A DNA stretch of 64,000 nt from Camellia lanceoleosa. Its lineage: Eukaryota; Streptophyta; Magnoliopsida; Ericales; Theaceae. This document shows positions 12,370 through 23,299 of this stretch, in pieces (positions within the stretch are counted from its first letter, which is position 1; each line of letters opens with the position of its first letter). Below the pieces are notes generated by a model. The model was not told the origin of the DNA and ran no database searches. It saw only the letters and a list, made by a program, of their open reading frames with translations. The translations under genes and the position numbers were made by a program. The stretch spans positions 158,726,246-158,790,245 of the forward strand of contig CM045763.1 of NCBI GenBank assembly GCA_025200525.1, in the 5' to 3' direction.

Positions 12370-13301
12370 CTCGGCGCATCATTCAAACTGCATTGTTATT
12401 TTAATACTTCCTTGAATACGTGTTTCGACCACATGACTTGAATTAATTTATATGCCACATCAGTAGCGGAGCCTAGTAATTGCATATCGCATGTGTTGCA
12501 TTAGTCATAATTGTATAGTTAGAATCATGCATTTTTCTAACTTTTTTGTTTATCTTAGCTTGGAGTACTAGGTGAGTTTTTAACGCTTTAGCATACTTGC
12601 ATGACTATGAATGATTGTCATGTCTAGCATGTTTGCCATGAGGCTAAATGCTTACTTGTTGAACTGCTTGAGTGCCTGTGGATGAAGGCTTGTCGTTTGA
12701 ATTGGAACGATTCAATGAAATGTACATTTAAGCCCACTTTCTCAAGTGGCAAATTCGCAAACTTTAAGCCCACTTGAGGTGACAAAATCAAACCTTTTTT
12801 CGAAAAACAAACATGAAATTGAATTATTCCAATTCGAGCAAACTAGTCTATACATATATGTGCACATCACATAGTAATGCTAGCCTAATAACCAGAACAA
12901 GAGCATATAATATTAAGAAAAATCATATCATCATTAGTAGAGACCGATCTTTGATTGGGCTAGCGGGGGTGCTCAAATCGTGATGTTCCCCTCTCATACC
13001 TAAGTTCCTGGGCCGAGGCAACTTTGGTGATGACGAACACGTAGCCTTTGGCACGAGTCATGGGTTTCCTAAATTTCCCCAAAATAAAATATTTAGGTGG
13101 CGACTCTATACTTGGCAAAGCAGTCCAATTTTGGCATTTTTTTATTCAAAATCAATTTTCCAAACGATTTGTTGGATTTGGACTCTTTGGTGTTTATCAA
13201 TTTCATATTGCATTTGTGAGATTAGATTCAAAACTGTGGAAGTCCGAACTGTAGGGTTTCTTTCGAACTTCTGAAAGGGGGCGTGAAAAAGGTGAGCTAC
13301 A
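12370..13301 (+). mobile_element. 3' part of an older Tat-like LTR, plus strand, cut by element A
   Basis: It aligns with 27690-28600 of the plus-strand solo LTR: the CTCGG(C/T)GCATCAT start, two AAGCCCACTT repeats (12728-12790), the block GTAGAGACCGATC..GGGGGTGCTCA (12940-12975), and the TGGCGACTCT decamer at 13098-13107. The left end is abrupt at 12370, exactly where element A ends, so the missing 5' part should lie left of the window beyond element A; CTCGG (12370-12374) would be the target duplication. The right end at about 13301 (GAGCTACA) is where homology with the antisense ORF region of 37490 begins. That end is less certain than the left. Confidence 0.75.
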
Positions 13302-13653
13302 CCGTGGTTGAACTTGATCGAGATGAGCTACGACATGTCCTACTAGATGGGTATACAGTTGATCGGCCTCACACACTTTATCTTCTACTTCCCGTTCTGG
13401 TTCAGACGCCAGTTCGAGCATGATCAAACTCGTCCAAATGAGGGGGTTGAATATCCTACTCAATTTCCAGTTTTTGCCTCACACTTGGCTTGGTATGTCG
13501 CTGCTTGGAGGACAAGAGAGCTTCTGGCCCCTGTTGTTAGCTATAGTTACGCCCTTTTTGGCGAGCACTTCGCTTAGCTTGAGGACAAGGCACAGGTTGG
13601 ACCATCCTTGGCTGCAGAGACTTCTGAGAGTGCAGACAAAAGGCAGAGGATGA
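13302..13653 (+). pseudogene. Element B: antisense extra ORF remnant beside the integrase
   Basis: The plus strand (antisense to element B) carries a decayed reading frame shared with 37490-37820. Common pieces are a DQTRxxEGVEY stretch, LLGGQESFWPLLLA near 13500-13540, and a C-terminal block GPSLAAETSESADKRQR with a stop near 13661. In the fuller copy (36806-37820) the upstream part has features weakly like the plant mobile domain. Extra ORFs, some antisense, between pol and the 3' LTR are known in plant Tat-lineage elements. Frameshifts and stops break it. The left part is cut by the LTR piece ending at 13301. The domain assignment is inference; the antisense conservation between copies is seen directly. 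Confidence 0.5.
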
Positions 13654-14330
13654 TTACTTGACTTATCTATGCCCCTAGTTTATTTCTTTGACTTTTCTTT
13701 TCAAGTTTTATGATTTAAAAGCAACTTTGATTTAACTTGAGAGTTTGAGAATGTACTTGTGTTGAAATCATGTAGTTAAAGTTGTGAGTATTGAGAATTT
13801 TCCTTTTTCGTCCAAAGAATGGTCTATGTTGTAGAAAGTAAAACTTTAAGAAAATTAACTTTATTAAAACCCTTCAAAACGATTTTCGCAAACGGTCACT
13901 ACCTGACACACTTGGAATCAATCCTTAAGACATACAACCCCAAATCAAGATGATCATAAGTGCCCCACAATTGCATTTACCTTTGCCACTACTCTATCTT
14001 ACAACTAGCCCTTCTGCTAAATGGAGGTAACACAACCAAGCTAACAAATGACGGAAAAAGATCAACCGATCCAACAAATGGACTGGACAGTTGAGTTGAA
14101 AATGGTTATGGCCGAACTGCAGGATGAAGTTTCCTATGTATCTAAAGATAGGAATCAGGCCTTACGTAGTTCGATTAGGGTTCACTCGAGTATTAATAGT
14201 CTCCTTTTGCACCCTAACTTTTGCCAAAGATGACCTTTCGGGTTTTCAACCTTACAAGCTTTATTTTTCTTTCTTTCTAATTTTTCCATGATCTAACTTT
14301 TACTTAGGTCACCTTTTCGGGTTTTCGGCC
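13654..14330. other. Element B: noncoding spacer between antisense ORF and integrase
   Basis: No gene is seen. The stretch aligns with 37825-38004 and 45360-46080, for example the shared TTTCTTTGACTTTTC and GAAATCATGTAxxTAAAGTTGTGAG segments, so it is a real internal part of the Tat family. Confidence 0.6.
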
Positions 14331-15074
14331 TAGCGAGCCTCTCTGGGATAGTATTTCTTCCACTTGTCCATGTTGATCTGTTGCGAGAACTCTAAGCCAT
14401 CTAAATCTATAAGGATGATTGCTCCCTCCAACCAAATAGATTTGACGATCTATGGACTAGTCCAATTGGGTCTGAACTTGCCCCTAGGGTCATGAATGGG
14501 AGCTCGATTGTCTTTGAGCACCATATCTCATTCTTTGAGGTTTCTAGATTTGACTTTCTTGTTGAAGGCCTTGGCAATTCTGCGTTGATATCCTTGGATG
14601 TGATACAACGCCTTCAACCTCCTTTCGTCAAACAACATCAATTCTTTGAATATGTTCTGCTGCCAATCTACCTCTATTATCTGACACTCGGCCACAATTC
14701 TTAGTAACGGTACTTCGATCTCAATCGGCAAAACAGCTTCCATCCCATACACCAAAGAATAGGGGGTAGCCCGCGTAGATGTTCGAATTGATGTTCTATA
14801 TCCCCAAAGTGCAAAAGGCAATTTATCTGGCCAGTCGTTATAGGTTTCCATCATCTTTCGCAAGATGTTCTTGACATTCTTGTTCACAGCTTCAACGACT
14901 TTGTTGATCTGTGGCTTATATGTTGATGACTTATGAAAAGCCATGTTGTATTTCTTAAGCAAATCTACCACCTCCTTTTTGAAGTGTGAGCCATTGTTCG
15001 ATATGATCTCATTTGGAACTCCATACCTGTAGATGATGTTATTCCTGATGAACTTGGCTACATGTGACGCTTTC
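14331..15074 (-). pseudogene. Element B: integrase, C-terminal half (decayed)
   Basis: This is the second half of the integrase catalytic core and its C-terminal domain, which joins cDNA to target DNA. On the minus strand it resumes after the insertion at 15075 with VAKFIRNNIIYRYGVP. It reads IISNNGSHF near 14990 (the catalytic Asp of the usual DNG is Asn here), then TYKPQINKVVEAVNKN near 14880-14930 with the catalytic Glu kept, then PFALWGYRTS. A break near 14528 is followed by a C-terminal stretch with GKFRPNW and LKALYHI-like segments ending near 14335. No chromodomain is visible. The first half is at 21725-22216. The Asp change and the split make it inactive. Confidence 0.85.
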
Positions 15075-15587
15075 TGTCACGACCCAAACCCACCCCTAAA
15101 AGTTTGGTTCATGACCGGCCCGTACATAGGCCTCAAACAGAATTTAGAATAATATTTAAACACATACGGGGCCTTAAGTGGAAGCAATATCAATAAAAGA
15201 CAACATCCATTGAGCTTGTGCATACATGATGGTTTAATTAGATTCGAGCATTTAAATACATTCCCAAAGTTACACATACAATCATAGAATTTATATAGAT
15301 CTCACACACTTACATAAGACTTAATAATTTATATGACTCCCAACACAAATTAAGGCCTCAACACGGAGGCCTACCCCAGGTGGCTTGGCAGACAGGTAGA
15401 CCTCAAAACCATTCTAGTGTCAATCTCCGACGGCTCACCTACAGAGATATTCATAAAAACAGAGTGAGCAAGGCTCAGTGAATAATAGCAATGTAAGGAG
15501 GTTAATTAATTGAGCATAGACTTAGAGAATGTAAATATGCATGTCAAACTGTAAACACATCTTATACATGATCATATTTTAAAACAG

Positions 15588-15980
15588 CCTCAGACCCACA
15601 TATAACACAGAACGGTCTCAGGCCCATATATATCTGAGCGGTCAGAAGCCCGGATATGATCTGAGATGGTGTAAGCCCAGAGATATCTGAAGCGGCTATA
15701 AGCCCAGATATAATATAGAACGGTCAGAAGCCCATATATATCTGAATCAGTAAGCCACAGATATCTGAGAATGGCTATAAGCCCAGATATAATATAGAAA
15801 CATTGTAATCCCGGATATAATCTGATCGTTTGTAAGCCCACGGATATCTGAATCGACTATAACCCCGGATATATCTGGTAATGACTATAAGCCCACAGAT
15901 GATACAAAACGGCCTTAGGCCCAATATATTATGCAGAGCGGCCTCAGGCCCAGATATCAACAGATTAGCCTCGGGCCCAT
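15588..15980 (-). repeat. Tandem array, 26-28 bp unit, about 14 copies
   Basis: The diverged units follow the pattern (T/C)(A/C)TAAGCCC-AGATATAATATAGA-ACGG, with about 14 copies over 390 bp. Further isolated units lie at about 16160-16215. In reverse orientation these read GGACCTAAGGTCGTTCTG, close to the array at 50042-50212 in the other Del-like LTR, so both arrays probably descend from one LTR region. Confidence 0.85.
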
Positions 15981-16769
15981 TATTAACAAAACAAAATGAT
16001 TCTAGATACACAAAGATATCATTATTCCATAATACACATATGTTCCATTTGTTCATCATGAATTCAGATAGTTAACTTGCAGATAATAGAACGTCAGTAT
16101 TAACTATTAACAGTAGGCAAATGTATCACTGCATTAATAGGGATAGAACAATTCATATCATAACGACCTTGGGCCCACGTCTATTACTAGGGACAGAACG
16201 ACCTTAGGTCCATATCAATGCCATTATTCAAGCATATTCATTAATTAAATCAAAGCACAATATTAATGGAACATGCCATTCACAAATAACAATACATAGA
16301 TCATAATCACAGGAAGTAAATGAAACATATCGATACACTACTATTACTCACAGTGATCGGCTCCCGGTAGTAATGGGACGATGTCCTCGTCTCGACCTAC
16401 AAGTATAGTGCACAACACGTAATATGAGATTATACTCGATCCTTTACTTATTCTCTTTGATCATTCAATCAATTAGCCATGGTGGTACCAAGCTCATTAT
16501 TCCTTAATAAGTTATAATCCATGTCTCAGAAAACAGGAGAAATCGATGGGAAATGGTTTAGGTAAAGAAATGGTACAAAATTGGTTGATAGAAAGTGAAC
16601 AGTCGTCACTAATTTGGGCATAACTATTTGTGTATTTAGAATTTGAGAGTGAGACCACCACCATTGGAAACTAGACTTCCGGGGCTTGATTTTAGGCTCA
16701 AGAATCACTTAAAACGGAGTCCCAAGGCAAAAGATATGCTTATTCAAAGTTCACTGAACAGAGCTATCT

Positions 16770-16805
16770 CCCGCACGTGCGGGAAACAGAGCCACACGTG
16801 CGGCT
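16770..16805. repeat. Two CACGTG-centred palindromes
   Basis: CCCGCACGTGCGGG is a perfect 14-bp palindrome at 16770-16783. It is followed by AGCCACACGTGCGGCT, a near-perfect one, at about 16790-16805. CACGTG is the plant G-box core bound by bZIP and bHLH factors. The site lies about 1.1 kb from the LTR start, like the CTCGAG cluster in the solo LTR at 1019-3428. Any function is inference. Confidence 0.8.
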
Positions 16806-19800
16806 CTGGGCAGTTTGCAGTCCGACATGGCTCCTTTTGCTCCAACACTTGGTTTTTCCATTTTTAAGCTTGGTTCTTAACATAAATCACTCAAAAACAT
16901 GTAAAATTGCCTCATAACATGATAAACTAAAATCAACCAAGTGTAATCTCATCTCAAATAAATCAATCTTTGCCTCAAGTTAGGAATCCAAGTCTCATCT
17001 TTTCCATATATTCAAACTTTCATAATCTATGCTCAAAATCATGCAAATGCATCTTACCCATGGTTGATTCTCACATCAAATCTTGTTATTTTATAAATCA
17101 TTCTTAAGATTGAACCCATATCAAACAAATTAAAGGAAATCAAGGTTCAATTCCTTGAATTCAACCCAATCCACTCATAACCCAACACACTTATTCATTT
17201 ACATATCAAACTTCCAAGTTAATCTTTGATCTCATGTAGTAGATGAATTATTGTGGACGCGCCCTGAGGGAGGGGGGACTTATGCATGCCACAGTTCGGA
17301 CTCGTTTTTGTCACGGTTCTTAATCTTGAACCAAAGAGTCCAAATTCGATAAATCGTTTTGAGAAAACAGATTTTGAAAGAAGTGCCAAACATGGACTGC
17401 TTTGCCAGATACAGAGTCGCCACCTAAATATTTTATGGGAAAATTTAGGAAACCCTAACTCGGTGCCAAAGGCCACGTGTCCGTCATCACCAAAGTTGCC
17501 TCGGCTCGGGAACTTGGGTACGATTGGGGAAGGTCAGCTATGAGCACCCCCTCTCGCCCGATCCGAAGATCGGCCTCTACTAATCATGATATCTTGTTTT
17601 GAAAACATTAAGTGCTCTTATTCTGGTTAATTAGCCTAAAATTACTACGTGATACGCACAGCAAAACAAGTATAGACTAGATCGCCTAATTTGGAACAAA
17701 GCATTGCATATCCATTTGTTTGAAAATGGTTTGAGATTTGCTACTCGCAAGTAAGCTAAAATACGGATTTCAATGAATTATTCAAATTCAGACAATCCAA
17801 CCTTCACCCACAGGCATTCAGGCAGTTATATCACATAAGCAATTAGCCTCATGGCAAGCATGCTGTCATGGAAAACACTCACACGTATGCAAGGATGCTA
17901 AAGCATAAAAGCTTACCTAGTACTCCAAGCCAAAACAGAAACTAGTTAGTAATCAATGCATGATCCTAGTTCATGTTAAGATGACTAATACAACACAGGC
18001 AAAATGCAGCTAGAATAGGCTCGGCTAATCTAAGATGGCATATGAGATGCTACAAATAACATGTATTCAACTTGGAATTAAAATACAATGCAGTTAGTAT
18101 GATGCGTCAAGCCCGGTGCATGCAAGACAAATGTATAGATGCACGCATGCATAGCATAAGGTATGCTAAATTAAATATGCCTTAATACTAACCATCGACA
18201 GTAGGTAAGTAAAAGGGAGAAAGAAGTGGGGATTGGAAGACATGCACACACGCACCCACACTTATTACAAATTCACCCTCGCTCGAAGGGACCAAAAGAA
18301 TAATACAAATTAATTAACCTACAAGCTAATTAATTATTACAATTATTACAGACCACCTGATTAATTAAGCAAATTAACTAAGCTAAGAAAGCAGTAAAGG
18401 CCTCAGGAAGAGGGTCCAATGTGCGCGTGCTCGGGTTTGCTCGGAAATCCAATGCCATGCACAAGTTTGCCTCTGTTTTTCCCGTTCTGCTCCTCTGAAA
18501 ATTGCACAAGTCCCAGGGAGCACTCTATGGACACTGTGAAACATCACCGGCTAAGACAGAACACCACCGGCCATGTCCGAATGGTCATCGACCATTTGTA
18601 AAGCCATCGGCCAACATTGGATGGCCGGTCGGCAGTATAGATGGCCGGCCGGCCAAAGCTTCCTGCAGAACCTGTTTTGACAGCAGCAGAGGGAAAAACA
18701 AGGCATGGCAATGCATTTCAAGCAAATGTATGCACCACCACATCCCTTATCATATTTATGACTCAAAGGGGTATAGTGCTCGATTCTCGGACCACCAATC
18801 GCGCATTTCAATGCGTGATGGCCCAAGAGACCAAGTATGCATTTTCAATGTAGAATGAAATGCACATAAACAAACAATGAGCTCAACCTCTATCATACTC
18901 AATTCAAGAGGCAAAGCATGCATGCCAATGTAATGCAACCTAGGCATGTGAGCTAAGTGTGCAACATGATCATGCAAACAACCAAAACCATGCGCAATAG
19001 GCACATGAACTAAACAAGTAAGCATGCAAGGCATATAACATCAATGTTAATGACACACATGCAATAACATGAAAGGAATAACACAAGTAAATATGCAAAG
19101 CAACTTAACACAAGAAGCATGCCAAATGCGATAACACTTAAACATGCAACATGTTAATAGGCTAAGTACCTAAACATACAAACATGTATAGCATGCAACA
19201 ACATGCCAAAGGGATGGTCTTAGACTAATTTGGACAGCTCTCTACTAGGTCCAAAACAGCGGCCAAAACGATGCAACAAAGGCATGAAAACACACACACA
19301 CAAGCATGCATGCACAAGGGCCTAAACATGGAGCATAAGCCATCAACTCTTCAAAACATGAAAGGGATGGAAAATGCAAGTATGCAAGCATGGAACATGG
19401 ACTGAAATATGGTTTCCAATGATGCCAAATCATGAAAATAGGCCAAGTAAAGCATGCTAGTGATCCACATACCCAAGGCTAGTAAGCTAGAATGCAAAGA
19501 AGCTATACAAAACATGGAAAGCATGACTCCAAAGACCCAAGACAGACCTTAAGCATGTTAAAACATGACCAAAAACTTCACAAAGCTAAGCCAAAATATG
19601 CAAGCATGGTGGTCCAAATGCTAGATACATGTTAAGGCAATTTCATGGCATTACAAGACAAGTATGCTAACCATGCATCGTGTGTCTAAATCAACTTAAA
19701 ACAGTGCTATATCATGACAAAATAAGCACAAATAACACTTAAGACATGACCAACATGTACTTAAAAATGATGCTCACATATGAGGCTAAAATGGCACTTT

Positions 19801-20386
19801 TTTTAAAACAACAAGGAGAAGGGATGACCCTCTCCTTCTTAGGACCTCAAACCACCATCCTCACCACTAAAATCCCTCAAGATTTCTGTGGTGAGGAGGT
19901 CCAAACAAGGTGGTCCCGGAGCTCACCAAAAACACACAAAAATGAGGCCAAACAAGGCCTAAGAGGGGGTAAACGACCCCAAACACAAAAGTGACCTTAA
20001 TGAAGTATCTTAAACACTAAAAAAAAAACATAACTTTTTTATGTTATACACAAAGGTCAAAACAGCGAGCAAGATAGGCTAAAAGTGTATGCAAAAACGG
20101 GGAATAAAGAGGGAAGAGGAGTTACCTTTGTAGCCAAAAGGGGACAGCAGCCTCTTGGTCCAAAAAAAACAGTCCCTTAGCCTCTGAAAATAGCCTCCAA
20201 GCTCCTTAGGTTCATGATGGAGGTGTTGTGCTAAGAGTTGGTGTGCAAAGGTGCAAGAACTAGACCCTTTTGAACCTTCTAACCCACACAAATGTAGAGA
20301 GAGAGGGAGATATATAGAGAGAGTGATATATATATATATCTTATATATCAGATTTTTCAACCTTTGAAATGGGAGGAGAGGGCCTT

Positions 20387-20395
20387 TATTTATAG
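20387..20395 (-). promoter_or_regulatory. TATA box of the nested Tat LTR
   Basis: The minus strand reads CTATAAATA, a consensus plant TATA box, about 660 bp from the LTR start. Downstream (towards lower coordinates) is an AG/TA-rich leader. The same element recurs at 36437-36445. Confidence 0.6.
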
Positions 20396-20410
20396 AGCAA
20401 GGCAAAAGGC

Positions 20411-20735
20411 CTAAGCTTCTTGGAGAAGCTAAGGCAAAAGGGTCAAAAGGGGCAAGCTTCTAAGGGAAGCTAAGGTAATGGGGCCAAGCTTCTTGGAGAA
20501 GCTACACAAAGGGTGCAAGCTTCTCTTGGAAGCTTAGAAGGGTTCAAGCTTCTCTAAGAAGCTAAAAAAGGGTCAAGCTTCTTGGGAAAGCTAGAGCAAA
20601 GGGTTCAAGCTTCTTGGAGAAGCTAGACAAAGGTTCAAAAGGTTCAAGCTTCCTCAAGAAGCTAAAACCAAGGGTTCAAAAGGTTCAAGCTTCCTCAAGA
20701 AGCTAAAACAGGGGTTCAAAAGGGTCAAGCCTCCC
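20411..20735 (-). repeat. Tandem hairpin array upstream of the LTR TATA box
   Basis: Nine units plus one degenerate unit, 32-44 bp each, every one containing an imperfect inverted repeat of type AGCTTCTTGGAGAAGCT (7-bp arms, 3-base loop) joined by AAGGGTTCAA-like spacers. In element orientation the array ends about 15 bp upstream of the TATA box. LTR A has one unit at the corresponding place (near 11460-11480), and the plus-strand solo LTR has a remnant near 24805-24835. The expansion is therefore specific to this copy. Confidence 0.9.
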
Positions 20736-21724
20736 CAAAAAAAGGGTCTCGGCCAGAAAAGGAGTCAATCGGCCAAATTAATGGTCGGCTGACCAAACAA
20801 AGTGCCGACCGGCCATCACAAATGGCCGGTGGCAAGAAAGGAGGGCCAGTGGCCTCAAGCCATGGCCGGTGAGGTGTTGGGGTGGCCAACAAGCCATTCC
20901 ATGCCCTCAGGAGCAAAAACACAAGTCGAGAGGTCTCGAGGCAAGGCACACAGCCGAAACCTCCGAGACCTCGAGACGAACACGAACATGGATGATCACC
21001 AAATGTTCAAACGATGACGTCCAAGTCTTAAGGACGGTCAAAAATGGGGTGTCTACAATTATCTACAAAGATAATAGTTAGAGCCACATACCTTCAACCT
21101 TTCCTTTTTCCCTTTGATCTCTTCAATCTTCCAAGCTTTAACGTTGATCTTCTCTCTTTAATTCCCTTCAATCATCCATGAATGTTGAGCTTTCTTAAAG
21201 AATTTGTCTCTCCTTCTCTCCCTCTCTCTTTCACGGTTCTCTCTCTTTCTACCTTAGATATTTTTGGCTCAAATATCTTGAGTTCCCAACTCACATAACA
21301 TGTCTCCATATATATAAATATACACACACTTAAGCTTTTCATAATAAGGAGGGCCAAACACGCCCTTACGAATCGCACAAAATCAAATTTCAATTAAACT
21401 TCCTAGATGACTCTAGAAATTATGCTGATCATAAATATGTTCTCTGTTTCGGTTTTTGAAGCCTCTAAGGCCTTCAATTTGCAGTACAAAATTAACCACC
21501 CAAATTAGAATTCCAATTAATTTTCCCAAATGGTTCTAAAAATTCCCATTGACATACCCAAGTACTCAATTTTGATTTCTTAACCTATAAGGGTCAGTAA
21601 TGTTAATTTTAAAGTCGTGGCTCAACAAATAATTCCTCAATTTGAACAGATATCATTAAAGAAATATACTTTAACCCACAAGGACTTAAAAGTAATTTCA
21701 GATATAGATGTTGGGGTCTTTACA

Positions 21725-22216
21725 CTTTCAACACAGAATAAGATTGAGCTTACACCCGCTTGGTAAAATACCCGATCGCTACCAAATGAACTCGTGTCCA
21801 TTCAAACCCTTTAGTGAGATTGCTCCAATGACGTCAATTCCCCAGATTGAGAAAGGCCATGGTGAAGTCATGTTATAGAGTTTTGATGGCGGGATGTGCA
21901 TGTGATTAGCATGGATTTGACATTTCTTGCATCGCTGAACAAAGTTGATACAATCATTCTCCATGGTTAACCAATAATAGCCTTGCTTGAGGATCTTCCT
22001 AGCCAGCGTCACACCATTCATGTGTGCTCCACACTCTCCCTCGTGGATGGCCTTAATGAAACGTCTCGACTCCTTTTCTTCGAGACAGAGCTTGTGCATT
22101 CCCAAATGCCCCCTTTTGTACAACTTATTTCTGCAGATGATGAACTGGACAGCTAGATGCCATATTCTCCATTTATCCTTGGCATTTGCCCCTGGTGGAT
22201 ACGCGTCCTTCTCCAT
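21725..22216 (-). pseudogene. Element B: integrase, N-terminal half (decayed)
   Basis: The minus strand from 22216 carries the zinc-binding HHCC domain: His58 and His65 (IHEGECGAHMNG), Cys96 and Cys99 (RCKKCQ), spacing H-x6-H-x30-C-x2-C. Next is PFSIWGIDVIG at residues 121-131 with the first catalytic Asp at 128. The frame stops after GHEFIW near 21779; a shifted frame reads AIGYFTKRV before the insertion boundary at 21725. The core continues at 15074 downwards. Upstream it follows the second RNase H, the order expected for Tat elements. A stop, a frameshift and the 6.65-kb insertion disable it. Confidence 0.92.
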
Positions 22217-22259
22217 AAAGTTCCAAACATCGTAATATCAGTGGTTCTTGTCTTGAACT

Positions 22260-22738
22260 TCATCTATTGAGGCTATTGTCTCGTAAGCAGATGCATACTT
22301 CTATTGAATGATAATTGGATGCATCTTAACCCCAAGCAATATGTCTACCATGGAGGATAAAGTTACTAGCGAATCAGCAAACCGATTGTTCTCTCTTAGC
22401 AGAAGTGTAAATGTCAGTTTTTCAAACCTTGGAATCAAAATGTCCAGGGTCTAATAATAAACCTTTATTTTCTCTTCTTTGACCTTTCAATCTCCATTGG
22501 CTTAAGAAACAACCAGGTTTGAGTCTCAAATGACGTCTAACCTTATTGCCCCTAGTTCTAGGGCAGTTTCCAATCCAATGATACATGCCTCGTATTCTGC
22601 TTCATTGTTAGATACTTTGAACTTTTGAAAGCTAGGGGTATATGGGAATCATCGGGTGCTATAAGCAACACACCTATCCCATTACTGTATTGATTAACGG
22701 ATCCGTCAAAAGTACATTGTCTATGTCTCTTCTTCTAC
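22260..22738 (-). pseudogene. Element B: second, archaeal-type RNase H (aRNH, decayed)
   Basis: On the minus strand FDGSVN (near 22699-22711) supplies the first catalytic Asp. After a one-base frame change NNEAEYEACIIGLE (about 22573-22613) supplies the catalytic Glu, and a V-I-stop-D-S-N-L-V-V segment near 22510-22540 is the third acidic site with a stop just before it. The FDGS / NNEAEYEA / GDS-LV pattern is that of the extra RNase H gained by plant Tat elements, placed between the normal RNase H and integrase exactly as here. This is the main reason for calling the lineage Tat. Stops and a frameshift disable it. A fragment of the same domain survives in element C at 46311-46455. Confidence 0.85.
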
Positions 22739-23299
22739 CTACAGAATCTCCTCATCTGGGAACAGGTACTCTACTGCTTCATCTCCTTCTACTGGGTGGT
22801 CTGCCAGAAATTCCGCTACTACTCTTTCTTTGATTGATTTGTGAGTGACGTACTTGAGGTCAAACTCGGAGAGAAGAAGCAACCAACGAGCTAGCCTGTC
22901 TGTAAGTGCCGATTTCTCAAAGAGATATTTGATGGGATCTAATGTCGAAACCAAAATTACAGAGTGAGCTAACATATAGTGTCTCAACTTCCTAGTGGCC
23001 CACACCAAAGCTAAGCAAGCTTTCTCCAGATGAGTGTAGCGGGTCTCGTAATCCAACATCTGCTTGCTCAGGTAGTAAATAGCCTTTTCCACCTTAGCTT
23101 CTGATTCTTGCACTAGCATGCACCCCATGGTCGACTCTGTCACAAATAGATACATGATTAGTGACTTTCCCCGCTCTAGCAGCGACAATACAGGTAGATT
23201 CTGAAGGTACTGCTTGACCTATTCAAAGATGAACTGACATCGATCATCCAATCATAACTTCTTCCCCTTTTTCAAGAGACCAAATAATGGTTCACAAGT
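22739..23299 (-). pseudogene. Element B: RNase H of the RT (decayed)
   Basis: This is the RNase H attached to RT, which removes the RNA strand during cDNA synthesis. The open part from 23188 (149 codons) reads MYLFVTESTMGCMLVQE, AIYYLSKQML, YTHLEKACLALVWATRKLRHYM and SEFDLKYV in the family order. The position of the usual first catalytic Asp holds VTES, so this copy lacks it; Tat elements often have a weakened first RNase H alongside the aRNH. The segment 23189-23299 is read through two stops (WFIS-stop, KKL-stop). It continues without a gap from RT and is followed by aRNH. Confidence 0.88.

Larger units (their letters stand above)
17252..21057 (-). mobile_element. Solo Tat-like LTR nested in the Del-like solo LTR
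   Basis: It is 3806 bp, starting TGTAGACACCCCATTTTTGAC at 21057 and ending GGGCGCGTCCACA at 17252 on the minus strand. Exact ATTAT duplications lie at 17247-17251 and 21058-21062. It contains the conserved end block (AGAGTCGCCACCTAAAT at 17413), a CATGCA-rich middle, two GGCCGGCC-type clusters (18540-18660 and 20750-20880), an (AG)n/TA-rich leader (20290-20350), a TATA box (20387-20395) and a hairpin array (20411-20735). No primer site or coding region is seen, so it is a solo LTR. It is the youngest layer of this nest. Confidence 0.92.
15075..21724 (-). mobile_element. Del/Tekay-like solo LTR (reverse) inserted in the integrase of element B
   Basis: The unit spans 6650 bp. It reads TGTAAAGACCCCAACATC (from 21724) to TTTGGGTCGTGACA (at 15075) on the minus strand. 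Exact 5-bp duplications CTTTC flank it (15070-15074 and 21725-21729), and the integrase frame resumes across it. Removing the nested Tat LTR (17252-21057) and one ATTAT leaves about 2839 bp, a normal LTR length for this lineage. There is no primer site, polypurine tract or coding sequence, so it is a solo LTR. Its last bases match the solo LTR ending at 3428. It carries a 26-28 bp tandem array (15588-15980) and CACGTG palindromes (16770-16805). Confidence 0.92.

Noticed and set aside
15588..15980. CRISPR-like or satellite array
   Set aside because: 26-28 bp units without spacers inside an LTR; a local tandem array explains it.
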